Assembly (NCBI GenBank): GCA_015491485.1
Contig: WFVT01000052.1
Span: 1 to 34,609 of the forward strand
Origin: Candidatus Zhuqueibacterota bacterium
GTDB taxonomy: Bacteria > Zhuqueibacterota > Zhuqueibacteria > Zhuqueibacterales > Geothermadaptataceae
DNA: 34,609 nucleotides
Reading direction: 5' to 3'
A program made the position numbers and the translations under genes. Below are positions 1-7,909 of the stretch, piece by piece (within the stretch, counting starts at the first letter, position 1; every line of letters starts with the position of its first letter). The notes under the pieces are model-generated. The model was not told where the DNA came from, did not search any database, and saw nothing but the letters and a program-made list of their open reading frames with translations.

Positions 1-240
1 GTATTCCGGGTCTGAGGAATATCTTGCGTACGCACCAGCTTCCGGCTTGTGATTGCGGCAAAACGCACGGATTGGCAAACGTGCCGTGAATTTTTGCAGG
101 GTACTTATGAGCGAAATGCTTCTCATTTACGCCGTCCCGATTCGGCATCCGGCGTTCATCCGGTTGCGTCATTGCGAGCGCAGCGAAGCAATCTCATATG
201 GAGGCAAAACGACAATTGATTTTATTCTCTCGCCGAGGCG

Positions 241-600
241 CAGAGGGCGCAGAGGTTTTTTCTTTGATGCAATGGCGCATCGTTGTTCATAAAGGCATGC
301 CACGGCATTTTTAATCAGCCACGGATTTACGCGGATGAAACGCGGATATTTTGTAGCACAAGCTTCCAGCTTGTGTTTTTTCGGGAGAGGGCATTGATTT
401 GTAAACCTACTACCAATCAATGCTTGCGGAAGAATCACGGATGGCTGTTGGTGAGGAATTTAAATCCAGAGACCAACCGCCGCGATCGCGGAGAACGCAG
501 AGATTTTTTTCTTTATATGATATGGCTCATCCTCGTTCACAACGGAATGATGCGGCGGCGTTTTTTATCAGCGACGGATAAACACGGATCGAACGCGGAG
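241..600. repeat. Diverged tandem duplication inside the left repeat arm
   Basis: Two similar units of about 110 bp lie at 241-349 and 487-600, roughly 246 bp apart. Each runs from a CGCAGAG module with a T-run, through ATGGC(G/T)CATC..CGTTGTTCA/CGTTCACA-like sequence, to TTTTTAATCAGC/TTTTTTATCAGC and the CACGGAT/GACGGAT module. The right arm has only one such unit. This accounts for nearly all of the length difference between the arms (786 against 529 bp). Confidence 0.65.
357..375. repeat. 19-bp palindromic element (REP-like)
   Basis: CACAAGCT-TCC-AGCTTGTG is a perfect 8-bp inverted repeat with a 3-base loop. The same palindrome with a GGA loop is at 20690-20708 in the right arm, and a decayed copy is at about 32-50. 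It is a small mobile or extragenic palindrome type by appearance; no function is evident. Confidence 0.6.
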
Positions 601-896
601 GGATACGATAGAAACGACATCAAAAATTGAACGATTTGAACCAAAAACAGCAGCATTTTTTGACGATGGTTGTCTTCTACACAATTTTTATCCGTTATCA
701 TCCGCGTCATCGGTGTCATCCATGTTCGCTTTTGTTTTTTCACGTAGATGTACAGAGTGCGAAAAGATAAACAAACCTGACTTATGAAAAGCGAAAGTCT
801 TGCATCTTCGCGATCGTGCATCGCTGATAAAGAATGCCGGCAACAAACCGTGCAATCTCACCGATCCCGCCTGACCGTTCCGTAGCGCTAAAATCA

Positions 897-924
897 AAAC
901 GCCGGGTGCATAGCCCCGGCGTTT
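897..924 (-). terminator. Rho-independent terminator after the metalloprotease gene
   Basis: A 10-bp perfect inverted repeat (AAACGCCGGG / CCCGGCGTTT, loop of 8) lies just beyond the stop codon at 929-931. Read on the minus strand it is followed by a T-rich tract (TTTTGATTTT). It would end transcription of the minus-strand peroxidase-metalloprotease operon. Confidence 0.85.
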
Positions 925-928
925 CAAC

Positions 929-3415
929 TTACGGCATCCACAGGCCCGTCGCCGTCCGGCAAAATAGGTCCCAATCATTCGTCGCGCCGATAGGCGGGCC
1001 GTCCGGCGGAGTCAAAGGCTGCGCCGCCGGGAGGTGATCCGGATTGCGGCGGAACTGTTCCAGCAACCAGAGGGTAAACTGATAATGCGCCTGCTGCGGA
1101 TCTCGGCTTTCCGGCCGAATGCGGTCTTGCAGCCATCTCTGCAGTTCGCCGAGTTTTTGAAATGCGATGGCCCGAACCTGGTAGGCCGCACGCTCGTTTT
1201 TCACCAGCTCCATCAAATGCCGGACGACCAGCGCATTAACCGCCCGACGGATTTCCGCCTGATAGCCTTTGCCGGGTCTGGCATACCAGGTTTTCTTGAG
1301 GATCGCCTCAACCACTTCCGCAAATCCGGGGTAATTCGCGTTTCGGCTGTGAAATTGCACCAGACGCGCCGCTCTTTCCGGATTGAACAGCAGCCGTAAG
1401 GTCATGTCGGCGGCGGTTTCAGCAGGCGATATGGCATCGAAAGCCGGCGACGTCCGGATGCGAAACAGCTCGCGGTTGCGCGGATAGCCGTACGGCCGCG
1501 GCGGAATCAGATTCAGGAGCGTTTCAGACAGTTTCAGTTCGTCCGGCTGCAATGTCCGCAGCAGCATCTCCAGCGCCCGTCGCTGCTCTTTGGCCGGAAT
1601 GGCGTCGAGAATTTTTTGCGGCCCGCCGCGCAAGGCATACGTGTAGTCCAATCCCCCCAACACTTTTGCCGCCGCCTCAATCTGATACCGGTGCAGCAAG
1701 TACATGGGCACCAACACCTCTTCCAGGGTGGCGTACGGCGCACCGGGCTGGATGTTTTTTTCTCCGAACTGTTCGAGCACTTTTCGGCGGATGTCGAGAA
1801 GCCGGCCCAGTTCATCCACAGCATTGGTGCCGTTATCCCACAGATGCGCCAGCGGGTGAGCGCCTCCGGCAGGCCGGGCATCCTGATCGGTAATGAACAG
1901 GTGCCCCTTGCGGATGGCTTTTTCGAGGATGGCATTCAGCGCCTGGTTTTCGTCCGTGCCGGACGGAAAATCCTGATACCCATACGCAATGGCCACCTTG
2001 TCCCATTCACCGATGCCCACATCGTATGCCTCGGAAAGATCGATGTTGCCCTGAGCATCCAGTTTGATGAGCGGATGCGGATAATCCATGACCGAAGCGC
2101 GGTTATTCACGCTGGCGGCGAAATTATGAGCCAGACCGAGTGTGTGGCCCACTTCATGGGCAGCGAGCTGCCGGATCCGTGCCAGCGCCATCTCACGCAT
2201 CCGGGGAGATACCGGCTTCCCGGTTTCATACGGCGCCAGCAAACCCTCGGCAATCAAGTAATCCTGACGCACACGCAAAGAGCCCAATGTGACGTGCCCT
2301 TTGATAATTTCACCGGTTCGCGGATCCCGCACCGAAGCGCCGTAAGACCATCCACGAGTGGAACGGTGCACCCATTGAATCACATTGTAACGCACATCCA
2401 TCGGATCAGCGTCTTCCGGCAGCAGTTCCACGCGGAAAGCGTTTTTGTAGCCAGCGGCTTCAAACGCCTGGTTCCACCAGCTTGCCCCTTCCATCAATGC
2501 GGAACGGATCGGTTCCGGAGTTCCGGGATCGATGTAATAAATAATGGGCTCCACGGGTTCGCTCACGGCGGCGGTTGGGTCTTTCTTTTTGAGCCGGTGG
2601 CGGGCAATCCACCGCTTTTGCATGGGCTCTCCCAGCGGGGCGGCATAATCGGCGAAGCTGATACTGAAAAAGCCGGCCCGCGGGTCAAAAGCACGCGGCT
2701 GGTAACCATCATCAGGAAGCATGACGAACGAGTGGTGCTGCCGCACGGTTACCGCCTCGGGCGAGGGGGTTACTTCGCGGATGTAACGGCCGCGGGGTTC
2801 TCCTACAAAAGTGAGGATGGTCTCGATTTCGGTGTTCTTGGGAAAATTTTTGGTGCGCGGCAGATAGAAAGCACAACGGGAAGGCTCTAACCGGTAATTG
2901 CCCTGTCCGCGCTGTTTCAGCCGTCCCACGACATTGTGCGCATCGCGGAGGAAAAATTGGGTGGCGTCCACCAGCACCCGGCCGCTTTCTTCGGCGGCCA
3001 CCTCGAATCCCCACAGCACGCTGCTGGCAAACGCTTCTTGCACGGCGCGAAGTTCAAACGGATTGTCGGTGGTGGCGCGGTAACGGTAATTGGGTTCGAT
3101 CAAGAGAACACGTGGACCGCTGCGGATGAATTTCACGATACGCGATCGGCCAAGTTGCCCGCGGTCCAGGCCGATATCGTTGGAGCCGACCCCCGCTGGC
3201 AGAGAGTTGATATACAGAAACTCCTGATCAAAACGTGAAATTTCCAGCCAGATTTTTCCAGCCTTCGCATCCCAATAGAACGTGAAGAAACCGGGATAGG
3301 CCTGCATTCCGGCGATCTTTTTTTGATATTCACTGGTTGCACCAGCCGACCGTTCCACCGGGGAAACCATCGAAAACAAGATACAGAACAGCCAGAGAAA
3401 TGCTCGTGATTTCAT
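929..3415 (-). CDS. Secreted zinc-dependent metalloprotease (DUF5117/DUF4953-type metzincin)
   Basis: A large exported zinc protease of about 828 residues. The start at 3415 is chosen because it follows a GAGG ribosome site and opens a clear signal peptide (MKSRAFLWLFCILFSM... to about residue 25); an upstream in-frame start gives 15 more residues without export character. The N-terminal half resembles the DUF5118/DUF5117 region of this family. The catalytic motif HEVGHTLGLAHN begins near residue 420 and gives the three zinc histidines and the glutamate base. The SVMDYPHP sequence after it fits the metzincin Met-turn. The C-terminal third is helical and family-typical. It starts 8 bp after the stop of the AhpD-like gene, so the two are probably cotranscribed and may be translationally coupled. 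The substrate is unknown. Periplasmic, outer-membrane or extracellular location is inferred from the signal peptide. Confidence 0.9.
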   Translation of the reverse strand: MKSRAFLWLFCILFSMVSPVERSAGATSEYQKKIAGMQAYPGFFTFYWDAKAGKIWLEISRFDQEFLYINSLPAGVGSNDIGLDRGQLGRSRIVKFIRSGPRVLLIEPNYRYRATTDNPFELRAVQEAFASSVLWGFEVAAEESGRVLVDATQFFLRDAHNVVGRLKQRGQGNYRLEPSRCAFYLPRTKNFPKNTEIETILTFVGEPRGRYIREVTPSPEAVTVRQHHSFVMLPDDGYQPRAFDPRAGFFSISFADYAAPLGEPMQKRWIARHRLKKKDPTAAVSEPVEPIIYYIDPGTPEPIRSALMEGASWWNQAFEAAGYKNAFRVELLPEDADPMDVRYNVIQWVHRSTRGWSYGASVRDPRTGEIIKGHVTLGSLRVRQDYLIAEGLLAPYETGKPVSPRMREMALARIRQLAAHEVGHTLGLAHNFAASVNNRASVMDYPHPLIKLDAQGNIDLSEAYDVGIGEWDKVAIAYGYQDFPSGTDENQALNAILEKAIRKGHLFITDQDARPAGGAHPLAHLWDNGTNAVDELGRLLDIRRKVLEQFGEKNIQPGAPYATLEEVLVPMYLLHRYQIEAAAKVLGGLDYTYALRGGPQKILDAIPAKEQRRALEMLLRTLQPDELKLSETLLNLIPPRPYGYPRNRELFRIRTSPAFDAISPAETAADMTLRLLFNPERAARLVQFHSRNANYPGFAEVVEAILKKTWYARPGKGYQAEIRRAVNALVVRHLMELVKNERAAYQVRAIAFQKLGELQRWLQDRIRPESRDPQQAHYQFTLWLLEQFRRNPDHLPAAQPLTPPDGPPIGATNDWDLFCRTATGLWMP

Positions 3416-3423
3416 ACATCGCC

Positions 3424-3993
3424 TCACGTTGATCGTTGTTTGATTTCTTCGGGTTTCCAATAAGGTTCCAATTGCACTCCCAAACCGTCGGCCAGACGGT
3501 TCACAAAATTGAAATAGCCCGTGATCTGGCAGATATCCAAAATCGCCGCATTGGAAAATCCCGCCAGACGGAGTTGCCGAATATCCGCTTCGGCGATGGC
3601 CCAGGGAGTACGGGTGAGCTTGATCGCATAATCCAGCATGGCGCGATCTTTTGGCGATACATCAGCCCGGGTATAATCCATCACCAACTGATCAATCAGC
3701 CGTTCCGGTACGTTCAGCCTGCGGAGCCCCGCTCCGTGATGGGTCATTCAGTACTTGCAGCGGTTCTCCGCCGAAACAACCACTGCGATCATTTCGCGCT
3801 GAACCCGTGATAATTCGGAAGGGCCGAACATCAGGGTTTTGTACAGTTCATAGTGCCCGACCATCGATCGGGGCTGATAACTGTGAATTTTCAGAATATG
3901 ATCCACATCCCCGTGCGGGGAGCGGTACTTGCGGTAAAGAGCTTTTAGCTCCTCGTTCGCCTCGCGGTCTTCGATATAGCCGATGTACGACAT
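3424..3993 (-). CDS. AhpD-like peroxidase-related enzyme, predicted selenoprotein (in-frame TGA = Sec82)
   Basis: Read straight, this is two abutting same-frame pieces, 3993-3751 and 3747-3424, split by TGA at 3750-3748. Joined, they form one 189-residue carboxymuconolactone decarboxylase/AhpD-type protein of the 'peroxidase-related enzyme' group. The active site reads E76-N-R-C79-K-Y-(TGA82)-M-T-H-H86, so TGA sits where the second Cys of the CxxC motif belongs, and His86 has the expected spacing (+4). The C-terminal part has the family sequence LAGFSNAAILDI..TGYFNFVNRLADGLGV. A perfect hairpin with a GGG loop follows the TGA (3722-3736). The start at 3993 is preferred over 4005 because GGAG lies 6 bases upstream. 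The family reduces peroxides using thiol/selenol chemistry; the substrate here is unknown. The metalloprotease gene follows after 8 bp. Alternatives are a true nonsense mutation, or a split gene using the ATG right after TGA; the latter would lack one catalytic residue. Confidence 0.85.
3722..3736 (-). promoter_or_regulatory. Probable bacterial SECIS hairpin
   Basis: In the mRNA the sequence CGGAGC-GGG-GCTCCG forms a perfect 6-bp GC-rich stem with a GGG loop inside the coding region. The loop begins 18 bases after the TGA (17 bases between). Published bacterial SECIS models ask for a stem-loop just downstream of UGA with a G in the first two loop positions and roughly this spacing. The hairpin is seen directly; SelB recognition is inferred. 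Confidence 0.75.
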
Positions 3994-4031
3994 GATGTTC
4001 TCCATTCTGAATGAAAAACGATGTTTGCTGA

Positions 4032-4060
4032 AATATGCTGAAGAAATGGCGACCGGTCAA
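4032..4060 (-). promoter_or_regulatory. Promoter for the peroxidase-metalloprotease operon
   Basis: On the minus strand TTGACC, a 17-base spacer and CATATT lie about 40 bases upstream of the start at 3993. This predicts a short leader with the GGAG ribosome site. The 240-base gap between this gene and mscS holds nothing else I can support. Confidence 0.55.
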
Positions 4061-4233
4061 GTGCTACAGGATGAACACCTGCCGTTCGTCCGGCGGCCGA
4101 TGGCATCCGCAATCAGCATTTTGGAAACTTCACCAAACGGCGGCGCTTTTCACCCATTTCCCGGGAGAATGGAAAAGAACGATGGCCTGTTCATTTCAAT
4201 AGCGCACCACCGTCACGGTCCGTGATGCAGGTC

Positions 4234-5058
4234 CTAATTTTTCGACACGGTATGCAGATGCACATCCCGCTGGGGATAGGGAATGGATATGCCTTCGGCA
4301 TCGAATGCCAGCTTGACTTTTTCCTGCATATCAAAAAAGATCGCCCAATAATCCTGGCTCTGGCACCATACTCGAACCACGAAATTGACCGAACTGTCCG
4401 CCAGCTCAGACACCGCGATAGTCGGCTCGGGCTCTTTGAGGATACGTTCATCTTCATCAACGATGCGGTGCAAAAGGGTCTTGGCCTTACGCAGATCATC
4501 ATCGTATCCGATGCCGAAAACCATGTCCACCCGGCGCGTGGGCTCGGCGGAATAATTGGTAATGCTGCTGGACGAAAGTTCGCCGTTGGGAATAATGACC
4601 CGCTTATTGTCCGGGGTGATCAGTACCGTATGAAACACCTGGATCGCCGCCACCGTCCCTTTGTTCCCGGCGCCTTCGATGAAGTCGCCGACACGAAACG
4701 GTTTGAACATCAAAATCAAAACGCCGCCGGCAAAATTGGCAAGACTGCCCTGCAGCGCCAGGCCGACCGCCAGACCGGCGGCACCGATAAGAGCAACGAA
4801 AGAGGTGGTTTCAATGCCCACCATCGAGGCGACCACAATGATGAGCAATATTTTCAAAAGGACGCCGGACAGGCTGATGAAAAATTTTTGCAGCGAAACT
4901 TCAATCTTGCTCCGCGCCATAGCCCGGCTCATAAACCGTTCAGACATTTTGATCAGCCAAAAGCCGAAAATCAGCAACAGGACCGCCGATAACACCCGGG
5001 GTCCGAATTCAATCAGCATGGTGATGAGTTTTTCAGAATACACGGATACTTGTTCCAT
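4234..5058 (-). CDS. mscS: Small-conductance mechanosensitive channel, MscS family
   Basis: A 274-residue inner-membrane channel that releases solutes on hypo-osmotic shock. The start at 5058 follows a strong AGGAGGG site; a further upstream start at 5097 has none. Three membrane segments lie at about residues 10-35, 55-75 and 80-110. The third carries the MscS pore signature GAAGLAVGLALQGSLANFAGG with its Gly/Ala zipper, followed by the cytoplasmic beta domain (KPFRVGDFIE, and VIIPNGELSSSSITNYS) and the C-terminal alpha/beta domain. The length matches the E. coli MscS type. It stands alone as a transcription unit, with its own candidate promoter at 5170-5198. Confidence 0.93.
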   Translation of the reverse strand: MEQVSVYSEKLITMLIEFGPRVLSAVLLLIFGFWLIKMSERFMSRAMARSKIEVSLQKFFISLSGVLLKILLIIVVASMVGIETTSFVALIGAAGLAVGLALQGSLANFAGGVLILMFKPFRVGDFIEGAGNKGTVAAIQVFHTVLITPDNKRVIIPNGELSSSSITNYSAEPTRRVDMVFGIGYDDDLRKAKTLLHRIVDEDERILKEPEPTIAVSELADSSVNFVVRVWCQSQDYWAIFFDMQEKVKLAFDAEGISIPYPQRDVHLHTVSKN

Positions 5059-5169
5059 CTGGGAACCCTCCTGGTTAAGGATGTGGAATTTGAACATGGC
5101 AGGGGATCATGCAGTGGATAGGGCGTGCACCGGAAGTAGCAACGTAACAATTCCCCTGTAATGAGAAAC

Positions 5170-5198
5170 AAAGTAATCTGTTTCCGCTTTCGAAGCAA
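5170..5198 (-). promoter_or_regulatory. Candidate mscS promoter
   Basis: TTGCTT, 17 bases, TACTTT on the minus strand, about 110 bases upstream of the mscS start. It fits the -35/-10 form seen elsewhere in the window. Confidence 0.4.
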
Positions 5199-5390
5199 AT
5201 GAATTCCTGCCAACCGGTACGGACGGAAACGACCGGGACTGTTTGCGAGACCTCCGACAATGAAATGGTCACGAAATGCTTTTTTGTGCGGGATTAATTG
5301 TTTACATTAACTTCCGGTTTGAATTGGGGTATCCGTCCGGTAAATGGCATCTTTTTATTATAGCCCAAGGCCTCCGGCCGAGGGGGTGCT

Positions 5391-5502
5391 CGGCGGGAAC
5401 GCCTCGCGTTCGTTTGTCATTTCGGTGGAGACGCCCTCGCTTTTGATGGCGCTTTTTGCGAGAACGCCTTCGTGCTATACGACCGGTGAGGATGTCTTCG
5501 TG
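5391..5502 (+). repeat. Degenerate tandem cluster of GGnGrGAACGCCTTCGT-like units
   Basis: Four related units begin at about 5391, 5423, 5457 and 5484 (for example CGGTGGAGACGCCCTCGC and TGCGAGAACGCCTTCGTG). The periods are uneven, 27-34 bases, and the units are diverged. They lie just upstream of the thiolase gene. A repeat family or a decayed regulatory array are both possible; no function is shown. Confidence 0.45.
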
Positions 5503-5584
5503 TCCTGAAAATCAACCTGTACTTCACCGGATGGATACTATTGGATTCACGACTATTTGAAACAGCCAAATAAGGGAGCTTCCC

Positions 5585-6892
5585 ATGGCCAAGAGAGGCA
5601 AAACCCCGTCTCCGAGGCGGGCCGTGATCGTGGACGGCTGCCGTATTCCATTCTTGCGTTCAGGGACACAATACAAAGCCCTGTCGGCTTATGATCTGGC
5701 GCGCATGGCCATTAAGGCCTTATTGCACAAAACCCAGGTGGAGCGCGATCGTATTGACCGGGTGATCATGGGCAATGTGATCGTGAATAACAAATACAGT
5801 AATGTAGCCAGACAGGCGGCGCTGGCAGCCGGGGTGCCTCATCATGTGCCGGCGTACACCATCACCCTGGCATGTGTGTCCGCCAATCAGGCGATTACCG
5901 ATGCGGTGGCGCTCATTGAAACCGGCCAGGCGGATGTAGTGATAGCCGGTGGGACCGAAAGTTTAACCGATGTGCCCATACCGTTACGGAAACGGCTGCG
6001 TGATAAACTCGTGGAAGCTCAAAAATACCGCAAGCCCGTGGATTACATCAAATTTTTTAAGGGGTTGCGGCCGAAGGATTTATTGCCCGAGGTGCCGGCC
6101 ATTGCGGAATTTTCCACCGGACGCACCATGGGGCAGGATTGCGATCGTCTGGCGGCCCGTATCGGCATCAGCCGGCAGGAGCAGGATGAATACGCATTGC
6201 GGTCGCATCAACTGGCGGACAAAGCCACCAGAGAGGGGCTTTTCCGTGATGAAGTCATCCCGGTACGCGTCCCCCCGGATTTTGCGCCGATACAGCACGA
6301 CAACGGCATCCGCGGCGATTCCACCATGGATAAATTGGCATCGTTGAAGCCGGCATTTGTGCGGCCGTACGGCACCCTGACCGCCGGGAATTCATCCTTT
6401 TTAACGGACGGCGCTGCGGTCGTGCTGCTGATGTCGGCGGAGGCCGCAAAAGCGTTGGGGTATCGTGCCAGGGCGGCGGTGAAAGCCTACGCCTTTTCCG
6501 CGCAGGACCCGCGGGAAGAACTGCTGTTGGGGCCGGCTTATGCGACGCCGCGGGTGCTGGACAGGACGGGCCTGACGCTCAACGATATCGATGTGTTTGA
6601 GTTTCACGAAGCATTTGCAGCGCAAATTCTCGCCAATTTGAAATGTCTGGCCTCGGATCAGTTCGCCCGGGAGCACCTCGGACGGGATAAAGCCGTGGGA
6701 GAGATTCCCATGGACCGGTTCAATACCCTGGGAGGCTCGCTGTCACTCGGCCATCCGTTTGGGGCAACCGGTGCGCGTCTGGTTACCACGGCTGCAAACC
6801 GGCTGCAACGCGAAGACGGGCAATTCGCTTTGATTGCCGCCTGTGCTGCCGGCGCTGTCGGCAGCGCGATCGTCCTCGAGCGGCTGAACTGA
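5585..6892 (+). CDS. fadI: Acetyl-CoA C-acyltransferase (3-ketoacyl-CoA thiolase), FadI type
   Basis: A 435-residue thiolase that cleaves 3-ketoacyl-CoA with CoA in the last step of beta-oxidation, or condenses acyl-CoAs in reverse. It aligns along its whole length with E. coli FadI from memory, including LRPKDLLPEVPAIAEFSTGRTMG, YGTLTAGNSSFLTDGAAV and FEFHEAFAAQILANL. The catalytic residues are Cys97 (LACVSANQA, the acyl-enzyme nucleophile), His390 (GHPFGATG) and Cys420 (ACAAG). GGGAG lies 6 bases before the ATG. No fadJ follows, so the multienzyme partner must be encoded elsewhere. The nearby EtfD-like oxidoreductase (10967-12841) would suit the same pathway. Confidence 0.93.
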   Translation: MAKRGKTPSPRRAVIVDGCRIPFLRSGTQYKALSAYDLARMAIKALLHKTQVERDRIDRVIMGNVIVNNKYSNVARQAALAAGVPHHVPAYTITLACVSANQAITDAVALIETGQADVVIAGGTESLTDVPIPLRKRLRDKLVEAQKYRKPVDYIKFFKGLRPKDLLPEVPAIAEFSTGRTMGQDCDRLAARIGISRQEQDEYALRSHQLADKATREGLFRDEVIPVRVPPDFAPIQHDNGIRGDSTMDKLASLKPAFVRPYGTLTAGNSSFLTDGAAVVLLMSAEAAKALGYRARAAVKAYAFSAQDPREELLLGPAYATPRVLDRTGLTLNDIDVFEFHEAFAAQILANLKCLASDQFAREHLGRDKAVGEIPMDRFNTLGGSLSLGHPFGATGARLVTTAANRLQREDGQFALIAACAAGAVGSAIVLERLN

Positions 6893-7909
6893 GCTGAACA
6901 CATCCTAACTGGCCGGCGCAGGCAGAAAAGCGGCGATTCCGGCAGGGGGTATGGAAAGCAGCATCAAATCTTACTGCTCACCCGGTGAAGGACGGTGCTC
7001 GGAGCCGTCCAAAAGCCGCCGTGATCAGCCCGTATCACGGATCCATCCACAACGCCTTTCCAGCCACGGCAGTGTCCGGCTGATTTTCGCATACCGCATC
7101 AAACCAGGAGGGACAGCGGCAAGCCCCTGGTACCGGCAACGGCGCCGGTAGCTTGCAGCCAGGCCTTTCAGAAACCCCCATGGTTAAGCGGCGGCCAATT
7201 GCGTTCAAGATTAAAGCAGGGGGCACGGGGACTGCCCCGATCTTTCGAGCCCGGCTAAACGATCGCCATCTGGGTCCATGCCCTGTTTTCGAAAACCAGG
7301 GGTGTTTATAAATTTCATCGATCTTGAATATTTATCCATCTATGGCGGCGCTTTTTGTCTTGAAGATTTTTCGATGGACGGCTGAAATGAAAAATCATTC
7401 AGAAAAATTTGAAAAAATTAAAACAAAAAAGAAAAAAATATTGACATCGCTATTCAATCGATGTATATTTCGCTTTATTTTTAATAAAAATTAATATAAC
7501 TATTTAAAAACAACAAAGTTAGGAAAGTTTTTATTTGGTTTTGTTGCAATGACGCAGATGCCGAATTGACTCGAAACGGATTCGAACCGAGAAAGAATAA
7601 TTCCCGCATCGCATGCAACGCCGGATCGGAAACCAGAGCGATTTTGGAACACGGTCTATTGCCTCCTTCGTCTATTGCACCTTCGCACGCACATCAACGC
7701 CACGACGAAATGCACGTCTCCTGAATAAAAAAACGATAACCCCGATCCGCACAAAGCGCCGTTGCAGCCGTTTCGCCATTTTTGAATATTCCCGGGGGAA
7801 TTTATAAAAACCATGGCATTCAATGAAAGGAGGTGGGAACGATCTTTACAATCCTTTTCTGTGCAAACGTTAGAGGTAGAACGCAACTTATTTCCTAAAG
7901 GGAGGGAAA
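6893..7909. other. Long intergenic region and leader upstream of the TonB receptor
   Basis: About 1 kb without a convincing gene. The first half is GC-rich and featureless. 7380-7510 is strikingly AT-rich and holds the promoter at 7441-7469. 7476-7909 would be an untranslated leader of about 430 bases. It contains a second strong anti-16S site (AAAGGAGGTGG near 7826-7836) that is not followed by a well-placed start. I found no known riboswitch signature, such as a cobalamin box. Confidence 0.6.
7441..7469 (+). promoter_or_regulatory. Near-consensus sigma-70 promoter of the TonB receptor gene
   Basis: TTGACA, exactly 17 bases, TATATT, set in an AT-rich tract. This is the best promoter in the window and implies strong expression. 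The start codon is about 440 bases downstream, so the mRNA leader is unusually long. Confidence 0.8.

Larger units (their letters stand above)
1..786. repeat. Left arm of a long inverted repeat (mosaic of dispersed repeat modules)
   Basis: This stretch matches the reverse complement of 20212-20740, with scattered substitutions and one large length difference. The match begins at base 1, so the arm may continue outside the window. It is built of recognisable short modules: a CATTGCGAGCG...GAAGCAATCTC unit at 167-196, a GGCGCAGAGG unit near 236-260, an ATCAGCCACGGATTTACGCGG unit near 313-345, a 19-bp palindrome at 357-375, and ATCCGCGTCATCGG near 699-712. From memory, such modules recur in intergenic DNA of many unrelated environmental bacteria. 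Short open frames crossing it (for example 53-292, containing CERSEAIS) are by-products of the repeats, and I call no gene here. Only the sequence match to the other arm is seen directly; dispersal through the genome is inferred. Confidence 0.85.
5059..5584. other. Intergenic region between mscS and the thiolase gene
   Basis: The genes are divergent, so both promoters should lie here. It holds a candidate mscS promoter and a degenerate repeat cluster at 5391-5502. I see no coding sequence or RNA gene. Confidence 0.6.

Noticed and set aside
53-292. 79-codon open frame with the CERSEAIS sequence
   Set aside because: It is made entirely of dispersed repeat modules and the frame is not kept in the inverted copy.
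1-786. CRISPR array or insertion sequence
   Set aside because: There are no evenly spaced identical repeats with spacers, and no transposase frame in either arm.
1616-2890. 424-codon frame antisense to the metalloprotease
   Set aside because: It lies wholly within a well-supported gene on the other strand and shows no family motifs.
4213-4225. TCACGG-T-CCGTGA palindrome after mscS
   Set aside because: A one-base loop cannot form a terminator hairpin, there is no T-run, and one isolated site gives no case for an operator.
7572-7598. GGTTCGAATCC on the minus strand, like a tRNA T-loop
   Set aside because: The T-stem has only three pairs and no acceptor stem or anticodon arm can be folded around it.
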